Positions 49,678-58,831 of a DNA stretch of 64,000 bases are shown here, piece after piece. Position numbers and translations under genes: made by a program. The notes below the pieces were generated by a model. It saw nothing but the letters and a program-made list of their open reading frames with translations, was not told the DNA's origin and did not search any database. How positions within the stretch are numbered: the first letter of the stretch is position 1; each line of letters starts with the position of its first letter. Origin of the DNA: Tabrizicola piscis (GTDB lineage: Bacteria; Pseudomonadota; Alphaproteobacteria; Rhodobacterales; Rhodobacteraceae); the NCBI RefSeq assembly GCF_003940805.1, contig NZ_CP034328.1:1718001-1782000 (forward strand). The letters are read 5' to 3'.

Positions 49678-50928
49678 TCAATGCAGGTTCGGGGTCGCGC
49701 CCTGACCCTTTTCGTCGATCATCAGACCCTTCAGGAACCGGTCAAACCGATAAGCCCGCGCCGTCGTATGCGACTCATCCTTCGCCAACAGATGCGCGAA
49801 ACACCAGCCACTGGCAGGCGTCGCCTTGAACCCGCCGTAGCACCAGCCCCCGTTGAAATAGAGACCCTCAACCGGTGTCTTGTCGATGATGGGCGACCCA
49901 TCCATCGACATATCCATGATCCCGCCCCAACTGCGCAGAAGCCGCACCCGGCCAATCGCGGGCATCAAGGCCATGCCACCTTCGGCCACATCCTCGATCA
50001 CCGGCAGGTTGCCGCGTTGGGCGTAGGAGTTGTAGCCGTCGATGTCGCCGCCAAAGACCAACCCGCCCTTGTCGGATTGCGAGACATAGAAATGCCCGGC
50101 GCCAAAGGTCATCACCCCGTCGATCAGCGGCTTCAGCCCTTCGGACACAAAGGCCTGCAACACATGGCTTTCAATCGGCAACCGCATCCCGGCATGGGCC
50201 ATCACCTTGGAGGACGACCCCGCCACCGCAACGCCCACCTTCTTCGCGCCGATATAGCCGCGTGACGTCTCCACCCCAAGAATCCGGCCGCCAACGATCC
50301 GCATCCCGGTGACTTCGCAGTTCTGGATCAGGTCCACGCCCCGCAGGTCCGCCCCGCGCGCGTAACCCCAGGCGACCGCGTCATGCCGCACCGTGCCGCC
50401 ACGGCGCTGCGCAATCGCGCCCTTGATCGGGAAGCGGGCGTTGTCGAAATTCAGCCAGGGGTAAAGTTTCCGCACCTGCTCGCGGCTCAGCATCTCGGCA
50501 TCCGCACCGTGCAGCATCATCGCATTGGCCCGCCGGGTGAAGGCGTCGCGCTGCGCGTCCGTGTGGATCAGGTTGATGATCCCGCGCTGCGAAACCATGG
50601 CGTTATAGTTGAAATCCTGCTCCAACCCCTCCCACAGCTTCAACGAAAACTCATAAAACGGCTCATTGCCGTCCAGAAGGTAGTTTGATCGAATGATCGT
50701 GGTGTTTCGCCCCACGTTCCCGCCACCCAGGTAGCCCTTTTCCAGCACGGCAATCCGCGCCTGACCAAACTCTTTGGCAAGGTAATAGGCCGTCGCCAGC
50801 CCGTGCCCACCGCCGCCGATGATGATGTAATCATACTCGGCCTGAGGCACCGGGTCGCGCCAGACGGGCTTCCAGCCCTTGTGGCCCGTCAACGCCTCGG
50901 CAATCACGCGAAACCCGGAATAGCGCAC
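49678..50928 (-). CDS. mgdA: N-methylglutamate dehydrogenase subunit A (sarcosine oxidase beta-like)
   Basis: A 416-residue FAD/FMN amine oxidoreductase of the DAO fold, carrying the substrate site. DYIIIGGGGHGLATAYYLAKE (split at residues 33-53) is the FAD-binding motif, followed by GNVGRNTTIIRSNY typical of SoxB, and GGWCYGGFKATPASG near the end. It starts with GTG (50926-50928) behind AGGAGAC. First gene of mgdABCD. Sarcosine is an alternative substrate, but gmaS and mgsABC next door point to N-methylglutamate. Confidence 0.91.
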   Translation of the reverse strand: MRYSGFRVIAEALTGHKGWKPVWRDPVPQAEYDYIIIGGGGHGLATAYYLAKEFGQARIAVLEKGYLGGGNVGRNTTIIRSNYLLDGNEPFYEFSLKLWEGLEQDFNYNAMVSQRGIINLIHTDAQRDAFTRRANAMMLHGADAEMLSREQVRKLYPWLNFDNARFPIKGAIAQRRGGTVRHDAVAWGYARGADLRGVDLIQNCEVTGMRIVGGRILGVETSRGYIGAKKVGVAVAGSSSKVMAHAGMRLPIESHVLQAFVSEGLKPLIDGVMTFGAGHFYVSQSDKGGLVFGGDIDGYNSYAQRGNLPVIEDVAEGGMALMPAIGRVRLLRSWGGIMDMSMDGSPIIDKTPVEGLYFNGGWCYGGFKATPASGWCFAHLLAKDESHTTARAYRFDRFLKGLMIDEKGQGATPNLH

Positions 50929-51233
50929 GATCAGTCTCCTGTTCCTGCCCTTGGTTCTAGGGGCAGGCGCAGGGCTTTACGCATCCGTTTTCGCCATCAC
51001 TTCGTCCGTTTCGGCCACGCGTGATGCGGCTATTTCGTCCCGCGATGGATCACGGGCTCGTTCAGTCCAGGGACCTCAAGCACAAGGGATCCATCCCACC
51101 ATGCAATGATGGCCAGAAGCGTGGCGAGGGTCAGAAGGCTTTGCATGGCAGGCTCCGAGTGGGTGTTCACCCCTCGTTCTGCCCGAATCAGATTAAGTTG
51201 CCGTTAGCTCCAGAAACGCACACCGGCACTGGC
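50929..51233 (-). other. Gap between mgdA and smc
   Basis: A 305-base region with the mgdA promoter expected in its lower-numbered half. It contains a CTGCCC/GGGCAG hairpin at about 50945-50965 and a possible 38-codon gene (51030-51146). No convincing -35/-10 pair was found and the AAAnTTGTTnC-like element seen before the other methylamine operons is not obvious here. Confidence 0.4.
51030..51146 (-). CDS. Possible 38-aa small membrane protein
   Basis: A short open frame from ATG 51144-51146 to TAG 51030-51032. It encodes a hydrophobic N-terminal segment (SLLTLATLLAIIAWW) and a polar tail ending VIHRGTK, and GGAG lies 9 bases upstream of the start. Nothing else supports expression, and no family is recognised. 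Kept at low confidence. Confidence 0.3.
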   Translation of the reverse strand: MQSLLTLATLLAIIAWWDGSLVLEVPGLNEPVIHRGTK

Positions 51234-54200
51234 TTACGCCACCAGTGCCTCGGCCTTCTTCAGATCGACCGACACCAGCTGCGAAACCCCCTGTTCCTGC
51301 ATCGTCACGCCAAACAGCCGGTCCATCCGCGCCATGGTCACGGCGTGGTGGGTGATGATCAGGAACCGCGTCTCGGTCCGGCGGGTCATCTCGTCCAGAA
51401 GGTCGCAGAACCGCGTCACGTTGGCGTCGTCCAGCGGCGCGTCCACCTCGTCCAGCACGCAGATTGGCGCGGGGTTGGCAAGGAACACCCCGAAGATCAG
51501 CGCCAGCGCGGTCAGCGTCTGCTCGCCGCCTGACAGAAGCGACAGCGTCGCCAGCTTCTTGCCCGGCGGCTGGCACAGGATCTCCAGCCCGGCCTCCAGC
51601 GGATCGTCGCTTTCCACCAGCACCAGCCGCGCCTCACCCCCGCCGAACAGATGGGTGAACAGGGTCGAGAAATTGGCATTCACCTGCTCGAATGCCGTCA
51701 ACAGCCGTTCGCGGCCTTCCTTGTTCAGGCCCGCAATCCCGGCGCGCAGCTTCTTCACCGCCTCCTCCAGGTCTGCCTTTTCGCTGGCCAAGGCGTCATA
51801 TTCGGCTTCAACCGACTTCGCGTCCTCCTCGGCCCGCAGGTTGACCGCGCCCATCGCCTCACGCTGGCGTTTCAGGCGGCCCACGTCGGCGTCAAGGCTG
51901 TCGGCATCCGGCATCTGGTCAGGGTCCACCCGCAGGCTGGCGAACAGCTCATCCGGCGTGCGGTCATCCTCCTCGCGGATGCGCTCCGCCGCCAGGGCCA
52001 CACCCTCCCGCGCTGCGTCCAACCGCGCTTCGGCCCGCGCCCGACCTTCACGCGCTTCACCGGCCAGCCTTTCGGCCTCCCGTTCGGCCAACTGAGCCTC
52101 ACGCAGCGCCGCCTCCGCCTCGGCCAGGGCATCCGCGGCCAGACGCCGCCGCACCTCGGCCTCGGCCATCGCGTCCACCAGCTCGTCGCGCTTGGCGGCA
52201 ATTTCCTCGGGCGCCTGCATCGCCTCGGCCAACTCGTCCTCGGTCGCCGCGCGCCGCTCGCTCAACTCCTCGGTCCGGCGTGAGGCTGTCTCCAACCGGT
52301 GCTTCCAGCCCGAAAGTTCCTTCACCGCCTCCTGCCGCCGCCTGACCCGCGCCTCACCCTCGCGCCGCACTTCATCCTGGGCTGACCGGCGGGTCATCAT
52401 CGTGATCCGCGCCGCTTCGACCGTGATCTTCGCCGCCTCGACCGCGCCCCGCGCTGCGTCCAGATCGCCCAACTCAGCGACCGAGGCTTCCGCCTCCTTC
52501 AGCCGGGCCCGCGCGCCCATCGCCTCATCCTCAAACCGGCTGACGGCCAGCCGCGCCGCCTCCAGCTTGCCGCCGGCGATGGACCGGTCGGCCTCAGCCC
52601 GCGCCAAGGCGCGGTTTGCTTCGGTCACCCGTGCGTCCGCCGCCCGCCGCGCATCCCGGGCGCGGGCATCGGCGCTGGCCAGTTCCGCCAGCCGCGCCTG
52701 CAACGCCTCATGCGCCCGCGCCGCGCCATCGGCCCGCGCGCCAACCTCCTCCAGATCGCGCTTCAGCTGCACCAGCCGGTTCAACTGCTGCAACCGCAGC
52801 GCAGCAGCAGATGGAGCATCCTCCGCCCCCGCGCGGAACCCGTCCCACCGCCAAAGGTCGCCCTCGACAGAAACCAGCCGCTGCCCCGGCCGCAAATCCG
52901 CCTGCAACGCAAAGCCCTGCTCGCGGCTGACCAGCCCGATCTGCGAAAGCCGCCGCGCCAGCACCGCCGGACCCTGCACTTCCGTCCCCAAGGGCACCGC
53001 CCCATCCGGCAGGGCCTGCGCCTGCGCATAGGGCTCCAGCACCGCCCAGCCCGACCGCGCACCAGCGCCCACTTCGGGCGACCGCAGATCATCGGCCAAG
53101 GCAGCACCCAGTGCCTTTTCGAACCCCGGCGTCACCACCAGCTTGTCCAGCAGTTGATGCCCGGCCTGAGCCTCACGCTCCACCAGCCGCGCCAGTGCCG
53201 CCACTTCGGCGCGCAAGGCATTCGCCTCGCCCTCGGCCGAAGACCGCGCCGCTCGCGCCTCGGCCTCACGGCCCTGCGTTTCCGCCCGCGCCACCTCGGC
53301 GGCTTCCAAAGCCACCTCGGTCGCCTCAGCCTCGGCCAGCGCCGCTTCCTGTGCCTCCTCGGCGGCCGCGAACGCCTCACCCGCCGCTTCCAGCGCGCCC
53401 GTCGCCCCGGCCACCGCCTGACGGGCCGTCACGGCCTCACCCTCGGCCCGGTCGAGCACAGCCCGCGAATCCGACAGCATCCGCTGCGAGGATTGATGCC
53501 GCGCCGCCAGCCGCGCGGCATCCTCGGTCAGGTCTGCCAGTGCCGCCTCACGCTCACCCAAGACGGCGCCCGCTTCCCGTGCGGCCTCCATCGCCTCGGC
53601 CAGCTTGTCCTCATGCCCCTCATGGGCGCGGGCCAGCTGCTCAATCTCCCAGTCCAGCCGCTCGATCACTTCGCCCGCGTCGCGGTTCAGCCCCGCCTCA
53701 CGCTCCATGTCGCGGGAAAGCTGCTCGATCCGCGCCTTCAAGGCATCAATCGTGGCCAGCGCCCGCGCTTCCTGATCGCCCAGCGCATCGCGCTGCAAGG
53801 TCAGCCGCTGGAGGATGGCGCTGGCAATCGCCTCCTCCTCGCGCTTCGGCGGCAGCGCATCCTCCGCCGCCTCCCGCGCCTTGCCCGCCGCGCGTGAGGC
53901 CGCCTCGGCCTGCCCCTGCGCAATCAGCCGGTCGCGCAGCGCGCCTTCCGCCGCAATGCGCGCCTCATCGGCCTCGCGCCAGCGCCGCCACAGAAGCATC
54001 CCTTCCGACTTGCGCAACTCTTCCGAGATTTCCCGATACCGCGCCGCCTGCTTGGCCTGCCGGGTCAGGACGGACAACTGCTGTGCCAAAGCCTCCAGCA
54101 CGTCGTCGACCCGCAGCAGGTTCTGCTCCGTCCCCGCCAGCTTCAACTCCGCCTCATGCCGCCGCGCATAAAGGCCACTGATGCCAGCCGCTTCCTCCAG

Positions 54201-54695
54201 CACCCGGCGCCGGGCCTTGGGCTTGGCATTGATCAGTTCGGAAATCTGCCCCTGCCGCACCAGCGCCGGGCTGTGCGACCCGGTCGAGGCATCGGCAAAC
54301 AGCATCTGCACATCGCGCGCCCGCACTTCCTTGGCATTGGCGCGGTAGGCTGACCCCGCCTCTCGCGTGATCCGCCGCACAATCTCGATCTGGTCGGCGT
54401 CGTTGAACCCCGCAGGCGCCAGCCGGTCGCTGTTGTCCATCACGAGCGCCACTTCAGCGAAATGCCGCGCGCCCCGCGTGGCGGCCCCGTTGAAGATCAC
54501 GTCCTCCATCCCGCCGCCGCGCATGGCCGAGGGGCGGTTTTCCCCCATCACCCAGCGCAAAGCCTCCAGCAGGTTCGACTTCCCACAGCCATTCGGCCCC
54601 ACAACGCCCGTCAAACCCTCATGAATCACCAGATCCGTGGGGTCGACAAAGCTTTTGAAACCGTTCAGGCGAAGACGCGTCAGCCGCACGGGCAC
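51234..54695 (-). CDS. smc: Chromosome segregation protein SMC
   Basis: Condensin ATPase organising the chromosome, 1153 residues. Walker A is GPNGCGKS (33-40), a long Ala/Glu/Arg-rich coiled coil runs either side of a hinge (about 520-620, GFEKALGAALADDLRSPEVG), and the C-terminal head has the signature LSGGEQTL and Walker B ICVLDEVDAPLDD. It starts with GTG 54693-54695 (VPVRLTRLRLNGFKSF in coding sense). It is the last gene before the mgd locus and is not functionally linked to it. Confidence 0.96.
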   Translation of the reverse strand: MPVRLTRLRLNGFKSFVDPTDLVIHEGLTGVVGPNGCGKSNLLEALRWVMGENRPSAMRGGGMEDVIFNGAATRGARHFAEVALVMDNSDRLAPAGFNDADQIEIVRRITREAGSAYRANAKEVRARDVQMLFADASTGSHSPALVRQGQISELINAKPKARRRVLEEAAGISGLYARRHEAELKLAGTEQNLLRVDDVLEALAQQLSVLTRQAKQAARYREISEELRKSEGMLLWRRWREADEARIAAEGALRDRLIAQGQAEAASRAAGKAREAAEDALPPKREEEAIASAILQRLTLQRDALGDQEARALATIDALKARIEQLSRDMEREAGLNRDAGEVIERLDWEIEQLARAHEGHEDKLAEAMEAAREAGAVLGEREAALADLTEDAARLAARHQSSQRMLSDSRAVLDRAEGEAVTARQAVAGATGALEAAGEAFAAAEEAQEAALAEAEATEVALEAAEVARAETQGREAEARAARSSAEGEANALRAEVAALARLVEREAQAGHQLLDKLVVTPGFEKALGAALADDLRSPEVGAGARSGWAVLEPYAQAQALPDGAVPLGTEVQGPAVLARRLSQIGLVSREQGFALQADLRPGQRLVSVEGDLWRWDGFRAGAEDAPSAAALRLQQLNRLVQLKRDLEEVGARADGAARAHEALQARLAELASADARARDARRAADARVTEANRALARAEADRSIAGGKLEAARLAVSRFEDEAMGARARLKEAEASVAELGDLDAARGAVEAAKITVEAARITMMTRRSAQDEVRREGEARVRRRQEAVKELSGWKHRLETASRRTEELSERRAATEDELAEAMQAPEEIAAKRDELVDAMAEAEVRRRLAADALAEAEAALREAQLAEREAERLAGEAREGRARAEARLDAAREGVALAAERIREEDDRTPDELFASLRVDPDQMPDADSLDADVGRLKRQREAMGAVNLRAEEDAKSVEAEYDALASEKADLEEAVKKLRAGIAGLNKEGRERLLTAFEQVNANFSTLFTHLFGGGEARLVLVESDDPLEAGLEILCQPPGKKLATLSLLSGGEQTLTALALIFGVFLANPAPICVLDEVDAPLDDANVTRFCDLLDEMTRRTETRFLIITHHAVTMARMDRLFGVTMQEQGVSQLVSVDLKKAEALVA

Positions 54696-54827
54696 CTCAT
54701 GAGTCGCGGGCTGCGATGTTCCCCCCCGCCCGGCCCGGAGTCAATGCAGCCGCCCCGCATATGGCGGATGCGCGCAGCTTATCCCCAAGATATTGAGTTG
54801 CCAGGTCAGGGATGCCCGCAGAACTCC

Positions 54828-55847
54828 TCAGGATTCAGGTTCTAGTTCTTTCACTACTCGGAAGCCCGTAGTTTGCGACCGCCGATCTTCATTGCCTGGA
54901 GAACGCCAGGCTACTCGCGCATTGCCGATATGAAGCGAATAGCTGCCTCCGCGATAGGACCTCTTGCAGGTTCCAGCACCGCCTTTGGACAGCCAGTCAC
55001 TCGAAGTCGTCCACCCAGCGTATCGCTCGGCATGACACGATTGAGTGACCTCAGCAACATTGCCTGACATATGACGGATGCCCCAAGCATTGGCTGCATC
55101 CAACTCGTCTACTGGTACCGGAAAGCCACGCGACACAAAGTCGGGGAACGGCCTATCGAGCATGTACTCAGAGTCCTCACCGGAGAAGTTCACTTCAGCG
55201 GAGGTAACGTCATCTCCCTGCGCGAACCTGGACGTTGTTCCGGCGCGTGCCGCATATTCCCATTCTGCCTCGGTTGGCAGGCGATAGGAGTTGATGCCAA
55301 GTTTCCGGTTCATCCACTCAACATACAGTTGCGCGTCATTGTACGATACATAGAGCACCGGGAAGTCGTCGGTGAGTTGAAGATCGTCATCATTAGCAAA
55401 TGCTTCCGCAACCATGCTGCGATAACTTGGGCTGCCGAAACGGTCGTCGGTCAAGGATCGTTCAACGGCAGTAATTGAGACCACTGGAGGGATGCGCCTC
55501 GTCGGCACATACCCGCCGCACCCGCTATCGGCGACACATGCCATCCATTCGCCGTATGTGACCTCGTTCTTCCCGATGGCGAACGGAATGTCGATGTCGA
55601 CCTCATGCTGCGGCCCCTCATCGGTCTTGATTGAGGGATGCTCCGTGGTAGCGGGCCGAACCGCACCATCGTAGAAGACCAGTGCCAGGGGATACTCATC
55701 CTCCGGCCCCCCAATCATGAACTCCCCCATCGGCAGTTCGACCATCTCCGGGCAGACGTCGCAATCCTTGAACACGCGCAGGGGTTCGGCGGCGGCGGGG
55801 CTTGCGACGGCCAGCAGCAGGGCCAAAGTCAGGCGGCCTGCCCGCAT
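54828..55847 (-). CDS. Formylglycine-generating-enzyme (SUMF1) family protein
   Basis: A 339-residue exported protein. A signal peptide occupies residues 1-20 (LTLALLLAVASPAAAEP), and the FGE-sulfatase domain follows: MVELPMGEFMIGGPEDE, GKNEVTYGEWMACV, YRLPTEAEWEYAARAG, GNVAEVTQSC and CKRSYRGGSYSLH. The family includes formylglycine-generating enzymes and many non-catalytic C-type-lectin-like proteins; no sulfatase is nearby, so activity is open. The signal peptide end is GC-rich like its neighbours, while 54830-55700 is noticeably less GC-rich, suggesting a gene of mixed origin. Confidence 0.82.
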   Translation of the reverse strand: MRAGRLTLALLLAVASPAAAEPLRVFKDCDVCPEMVELPMGEFMIGGPEDEYPLALVFYDGAVRPATTEHPSIKTDEGPQHEVDIDIPFAIGKNEVTYGEWMACVADSGCGGYVPTRRIPPVVSITAVERSLTDDRFGSPSYRSMVAEAFANDDDLQLTDDFPVLYVSYNDAQLYVEWMNRKLGINSYRLPTEAEWEYAARAGTTSRFAQGDDVTSAEVNFSGEDSEYMLDRPFPDFVSRGFPVPVDELDAANAWGIRHMSGNVAEVTQSCHAERYAGWTTSSDWLSKGGAGTCKRSYRGGSYSLHIGNARVAWRSPGNEDRRSQTTGFRVVKELEPES

Positions 55848-56091
55848 GTCCGCACGACCCAACCGCGCTGCGGACGCTAAGGGGGAAGCTTCCCGCACCC
55901 AACGCCACGCAACCGGATCGCTCAATCTGCCCACCGCCAAGCCCTCGTCCTATGAAACAAACAAATCCGCCCCGCCCTCACCTGTCAAATCACATCACCT
56001 GCTCAAGGCAGGCGCCAGACCACTACCCAATCCAACCCCCTTGCCGAGGCCCTACCGCCCCCTACCTCCCCAAAGCAAGCGAAAGGCTCCC

Positions 56092-56631
56092 ATGCTTACC
56101 CTCCTCGGCATCCCCGGCGCTTTGCGCGCCGCATCGACCAACCGCCTGCTTCTGGCCGAAGCGCGGCAGGCCTTCGGCGAGGCGAAGCAGATCGAAGCGA
56201 ACCTGCGCCTTCCCCTCTACGATGGCGATCTGGAGGACAGCCACGGCATCCCTGTCGAAGTGCAGACCCTTGCCGACCAGATCAGCAGCGCCGATGCGGT
56301 CGTCATCGCCACGCCCGAATACAACAAATCCTTCCCCGGGGTCCTGAAGAATGCCCTCGACTGGGTCAGCCGCACCAAAGGCGCGCCGTTCCGCAACAAG
56401 CCCGTGGCGATCATCTCGGCGGCGGATGGCCGGGGCGGCGGTGACCGGTCGCAATTCGCGCTCCGCCTCGCCCTGACCCCGTTCCGCCCCCGGCTTCTCA
56501 GCGGACCGGAGGTTCTGGTGGCCGACTCCAGCCACGCCTTCACCCCCGAAGGCAAGCTGATCGACCCGCGCTACCAAAAGGCCCTGACCGAACTCATGCA
56601 GGACCTGCGGGCCGAAGCCCAGCGCGCCTGA
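56092..56631 (+). CDS. NADPH-dependent FMN reductase family protein
   Basis: A 179-residue flavodoxin-like reductase. The FMN phosphate loop lies at PGALRAASTNRLL and the isoalloxazine loop at TPEYNKSFPGVLKNALDW, both typical of the NADPH:FMN or quinone reductase family. ATG 56092 is preceded by GAAAGG. It is divergent from the SUMF1-like gene across 244 bases in which a continuous open frame exists but looks non-coding. Substrate: quinones, azo compounds or free flavin cannot be told apart. Confidence 0.87.
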   Translation: MLTLLGIPGALRAASTNRLLLAEARQAFGEAKQIEANLRLPLYDGDLEDSHGIPVEVQTLADQISSADAVVIATPEYNKSFPGVLKNALDWVSRTKGAPFRNKPVAIISAADGRGGGDRSQFALRLALTPFRPRLLSGPEVLVADSSHAFTPEGKLIDPRYQKALTELMQDLRAEAQRA

Positions 56632-56646
56632 CCCGCATCGGAGCCT

Positions 56647-57678
56647 TTACAGCGACGCCTCCACCCGGAACGCCTCAGGGATGGTGTCGCGCCCGTCCAG
56701 CACCAGATCGGCCATGACTTCCGCCACCTTGGGCGCCATGCCAAAGCCGATCTTGAACCCGCCATTCGCCACATAATGCCCCGGTCGTCCCGGCCAGTCC
56801 CCCAGCATCGGCGCCCGGCTTGCCGCGCGTGGCCGCACCCCGGCCCAGCGCGCCACAACCTCTGCGCCAGCCAGAACCGGCACCGCCGCCACCGCGCGCT
56901 GCAGCAACCCTTCAATCGCCGCATCCGGCCCGTCGCTTTGCCAGACCGTCTCGCTGGTCGATCCCACGGCCACCGTTCCATCGGCATGCGGCACGATGTG
57001 CAAACCGTCGACGAACAATTGCGGCGCATCACCCGCATCAAACCGCAGGCTCAGCGCCTGCCCCTTCACCCCGGACCCAACCGGCCTACCCAAAGACGCC
57101 GACAACGCCACCAACCCCTCAACCCCCGTCGCATGGACCACAGGCCCCACCTCATCCGCTTCGCCCAACACCACCTCACCCTGCGACGCCCGGACAGCAG
57201 CGACCAGCGCCTGCAGCGCCATCCGGGGCAGGATGCGGGCGGACAGCGTGTCCTCGACCAACAGGCCAGACGGTGACTGCGGCTCCCACGCCGCCCCGGT
57301 CGCCGGGATCACCTGCCACACCGCCTTGCCTTGCCACAGGGTCTCAGCCTCCTCGCCACGCCGCCGCGCCGCCTCGACCGCGCGGGCATCGGCCAAGGGC
57401 TGCAACCGCCCAACCCGGCCATAGCCGGAGGGCAGCCTTGATGCCGCCTCTACCCCTGCCCACCAGTCCCCGGCCATCAGCAGGCTTTCCAGTTGGAACG
57501 CCTTCTTCACATTCCACGCCTCTGGCACATGCGGCGACAGCGCACCCACGACGCCGCCCGAAGACCCCGCGCCCACGGCCACAGTCTCGATCACCCGCAC
57601 CCGCGCGCCGCGCCGCGCGCAGGCCCAAGCCACCGACAGACCGAAGATCCCCGCGCCCCGTATTGTCACATTGACCAT
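56647..57678 (-). CDS. FAD-dependent oxidoreductase, MnmC1-like (cmnm5U34 tRNA oxidase)
   Basis: A 343-residue DAO-fold oxidase with FAD motif RGAGIFGLSVAWACARRG near the N-terminus, SSGGVVGALSPHV and a C-terminal VANGGFKIGFGMAPKVAE. In E. coli MnmC an equivalent domain converts cmnm5(s2)U34 to nm5(s2)U34 and is fused to a methyltransferase. Here the methyltransferase is a separate divergent gene starting 61 bases away, which favours the MnmC1 assignment over glycine or D-amino acid oxidase. ATG 57676-57678. Confidence 0.77.
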   Translation of the reverse strand: MVNVTIRGAGIFGLSVAWACARRGARVRVIETVAVGAGSSGGVVGALSPHVPEAWNVKKAFQLESLLMAGDWWAGVEAASRLPSGYGRVGRLQPLADARAVEAARRRGEEAETLWQGKAVWQVIPATGAAWEPQSPSGLLVEDTLSARILPRMALQALVAAVRASQGEVVLGEADEVGPVVHATGVEGLVALSASLGRPVGSGVKGQALSLRFDAGDAPQLFVDGLHIVPHADGTVAVGSTSETVWQSDGPDAAIEGLLQRAVAAVPVLAGAEVVARWAGVRPRAASRAPMLGDWPGRPGHYVANGGFKIGFGMAPKVAEVMADLVLDGRDTIPEAFRVEASL

Positions 57679-57739
57679 GGGTTTCTCCTTGCCAAACCGC
57701 CGCCCCGCGCCCATTCAGACGGCCAAAGGACTGCCCCCG

Positions 57740-58423
57740 ATGCCCCAGCCTGAACCGCCCTCATCCCCGGCACCGCAGCTTGATTGGCGCGACGGCACCA
57801 TTCCCGTTTCCCGCGCCTTTGACGACCCCTACTTTTCGCTGTCTGGCGGCCTTGCCGAAACCAGACATGTCTTCCTTGCAGGCAACGTCCTGCCCGACCG
57901 CCTGCGCGACGGCTTTCAGATCGCCGAGCTTGGGTTTGGAACCGGCCTCAACCTGCTTGCCACACTTCTGTGCCATCCGGGCCAAGGCCATATCCGCTTT
58001 ACCAGCTTTGAGGCCTTCCCCTTGCCCGCAGCAGACATCGCCCGCGCGCTGGAGGCCTTCCCTGAAACCGCTCCCTTGGCCGAAGCCTTCCTTGCCCAGT
58101 GGTCCAACGGCCTGCGCACCTTGCAGTTTCCCGGGCTTACCGCCGACATCATCATCGGCGACGCCCGTGACACCCTGCCCCGGTGGAACGGCAAAGCCGA
58201 CGCGTGGTTTCTGGACGGCTTTTCCCCCGCGAAGAACCCCGAGCTTTGGTCGCCCGATCTGATGGCAAACGTCGCCCGCCATACCGCCCCCGGCGGCACC
58301 TTCGCGACCTATACCGCCGCAGGCCATGTCCGCCAAAGCCTGACGCAAGCGGGCTTTACCGTCACCCGACAGCCCGGTTTTGGCCGCAAGCGCCATATGA
58401 CGACGGGGTATCTTCCGGGATAG
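57740..58423 (+). CDS. mnmD: tRNA (mnm5s2U34) methyltransferase MnmD
   Basis: A 227-residue SAM-dependent methyltransferase that completes the mnm5 modification of wobble U34. Matches to the MnmC methyltransferase domain are PVSRAFDDPYFS, GGLAETRHVFLAGN, ELGFGTGLNLL (SAM loop), AWFLDGFSPAKNPELW and GFGRKRHMTTGYL. ATG 57740 gives the family start; 23 upstream codons are open but not conserved. It is divergent from the FAD oxidase. Confidence 0.9.
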   Translation: MPQPEPPSSPAPQLDWRDGTIPVSRAFDDPYFSLSGGLAETRHVFLAGNVLPDRLRDGFQIAELGFGTGLNLLATLLCHPGQGHIRFTSFEAFPLPAADIARALEAFPETAPLAEAFLAQWSNGLRTLQFPGLTADIIIGDARDTLPRWNGKADAWFLDGFSPAKNPELWSPDLMANVARHTAPGGTFATYTAAGHVRQSLTQAGFTVTRQPGFGRKRHMTTGYLPG

Positions 58424-58446
58424 CCGGCACCGCCTGTTGCCAGACC

Positions 58447-58800
58447 TTACTCAGGCCAAAGCCCGGCCAACATCTCGCGCAGCGCCTCAAGGGCTGGCGC
58501 AGCATCCTCGCACCCCGGCCCGATCTTCACCGCCACCGATGTGGCAAAGCCGAAGGCGGCCGCCCGCTCTGCCCGGATCGCCACCTCGAACCCCTTCGGC
58601 CCCACGGCAATACCCGCGATTGCGTCTTCTGCGCCAAAAGCCTCGTCATTGACCTCAAACCAGACCGGCCCGCCGCCAAGCGGCTGGCGGAACAGGACAT
58701 AGCCCTCTTCCTCCTCCTCGCCCTCGGCAAAGCCGACGAAAAGGAACCCCTCGTCCTCGACGACCGACCCATAGGCTGCCGTCACGGTTACATCGGCCAT
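58447..58800 (-). CDS. Imm10-like protein (possible immunity protein)
   Basis: A 117-residue acidic protein. The order GFLFVGFAEGEEEEEGYVLFRQ (split at residues 18-39), then VWFEVNDEAFGAEDAIAGI and GFEVAIRAE, resembles Imm10 family immunity proteins, which protect against polymorphic toxins. No toxin gene is next to it, so it would be an orphan. The match is by pattern only. It lies between the convergent mnmD and hemF. Confidence 0.5.
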   Translation of the reverse strand: MADVTVTAAYGSVVEDEGFLFVGFAEGEEEEEGYVLFRQPLGGGPVWFEVNDEAFGAEDAIAGIAVGPKGFEVAIRAERAAAFGFATSVAVKIGPGCEDAAPALEALREMLAGLWPE

Positions 58801-58831
58801 GCAGCCCCCCCAGCCCCAACCTCAGCCCCGG

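Noticed and set aside
45936..50928. Reading mgdABCD as a plain sarcosine oxidase operon
   Set aside because: Order beta-delta-alpha-gamma fits both, but the adjacent mgsABC-gmaS operon makes N-methylglutamate the logical substrate, and the delta subunit lacks the zinc cysteines of classical SoxD.
55848..56091. In-frame N-terminal extension of the FMN reductase over the divergent gap
   Set aside because: The extension has no similarity to the family, which starts at MLTLLGIPG, and ATG 56092 has a proper ribosome site.
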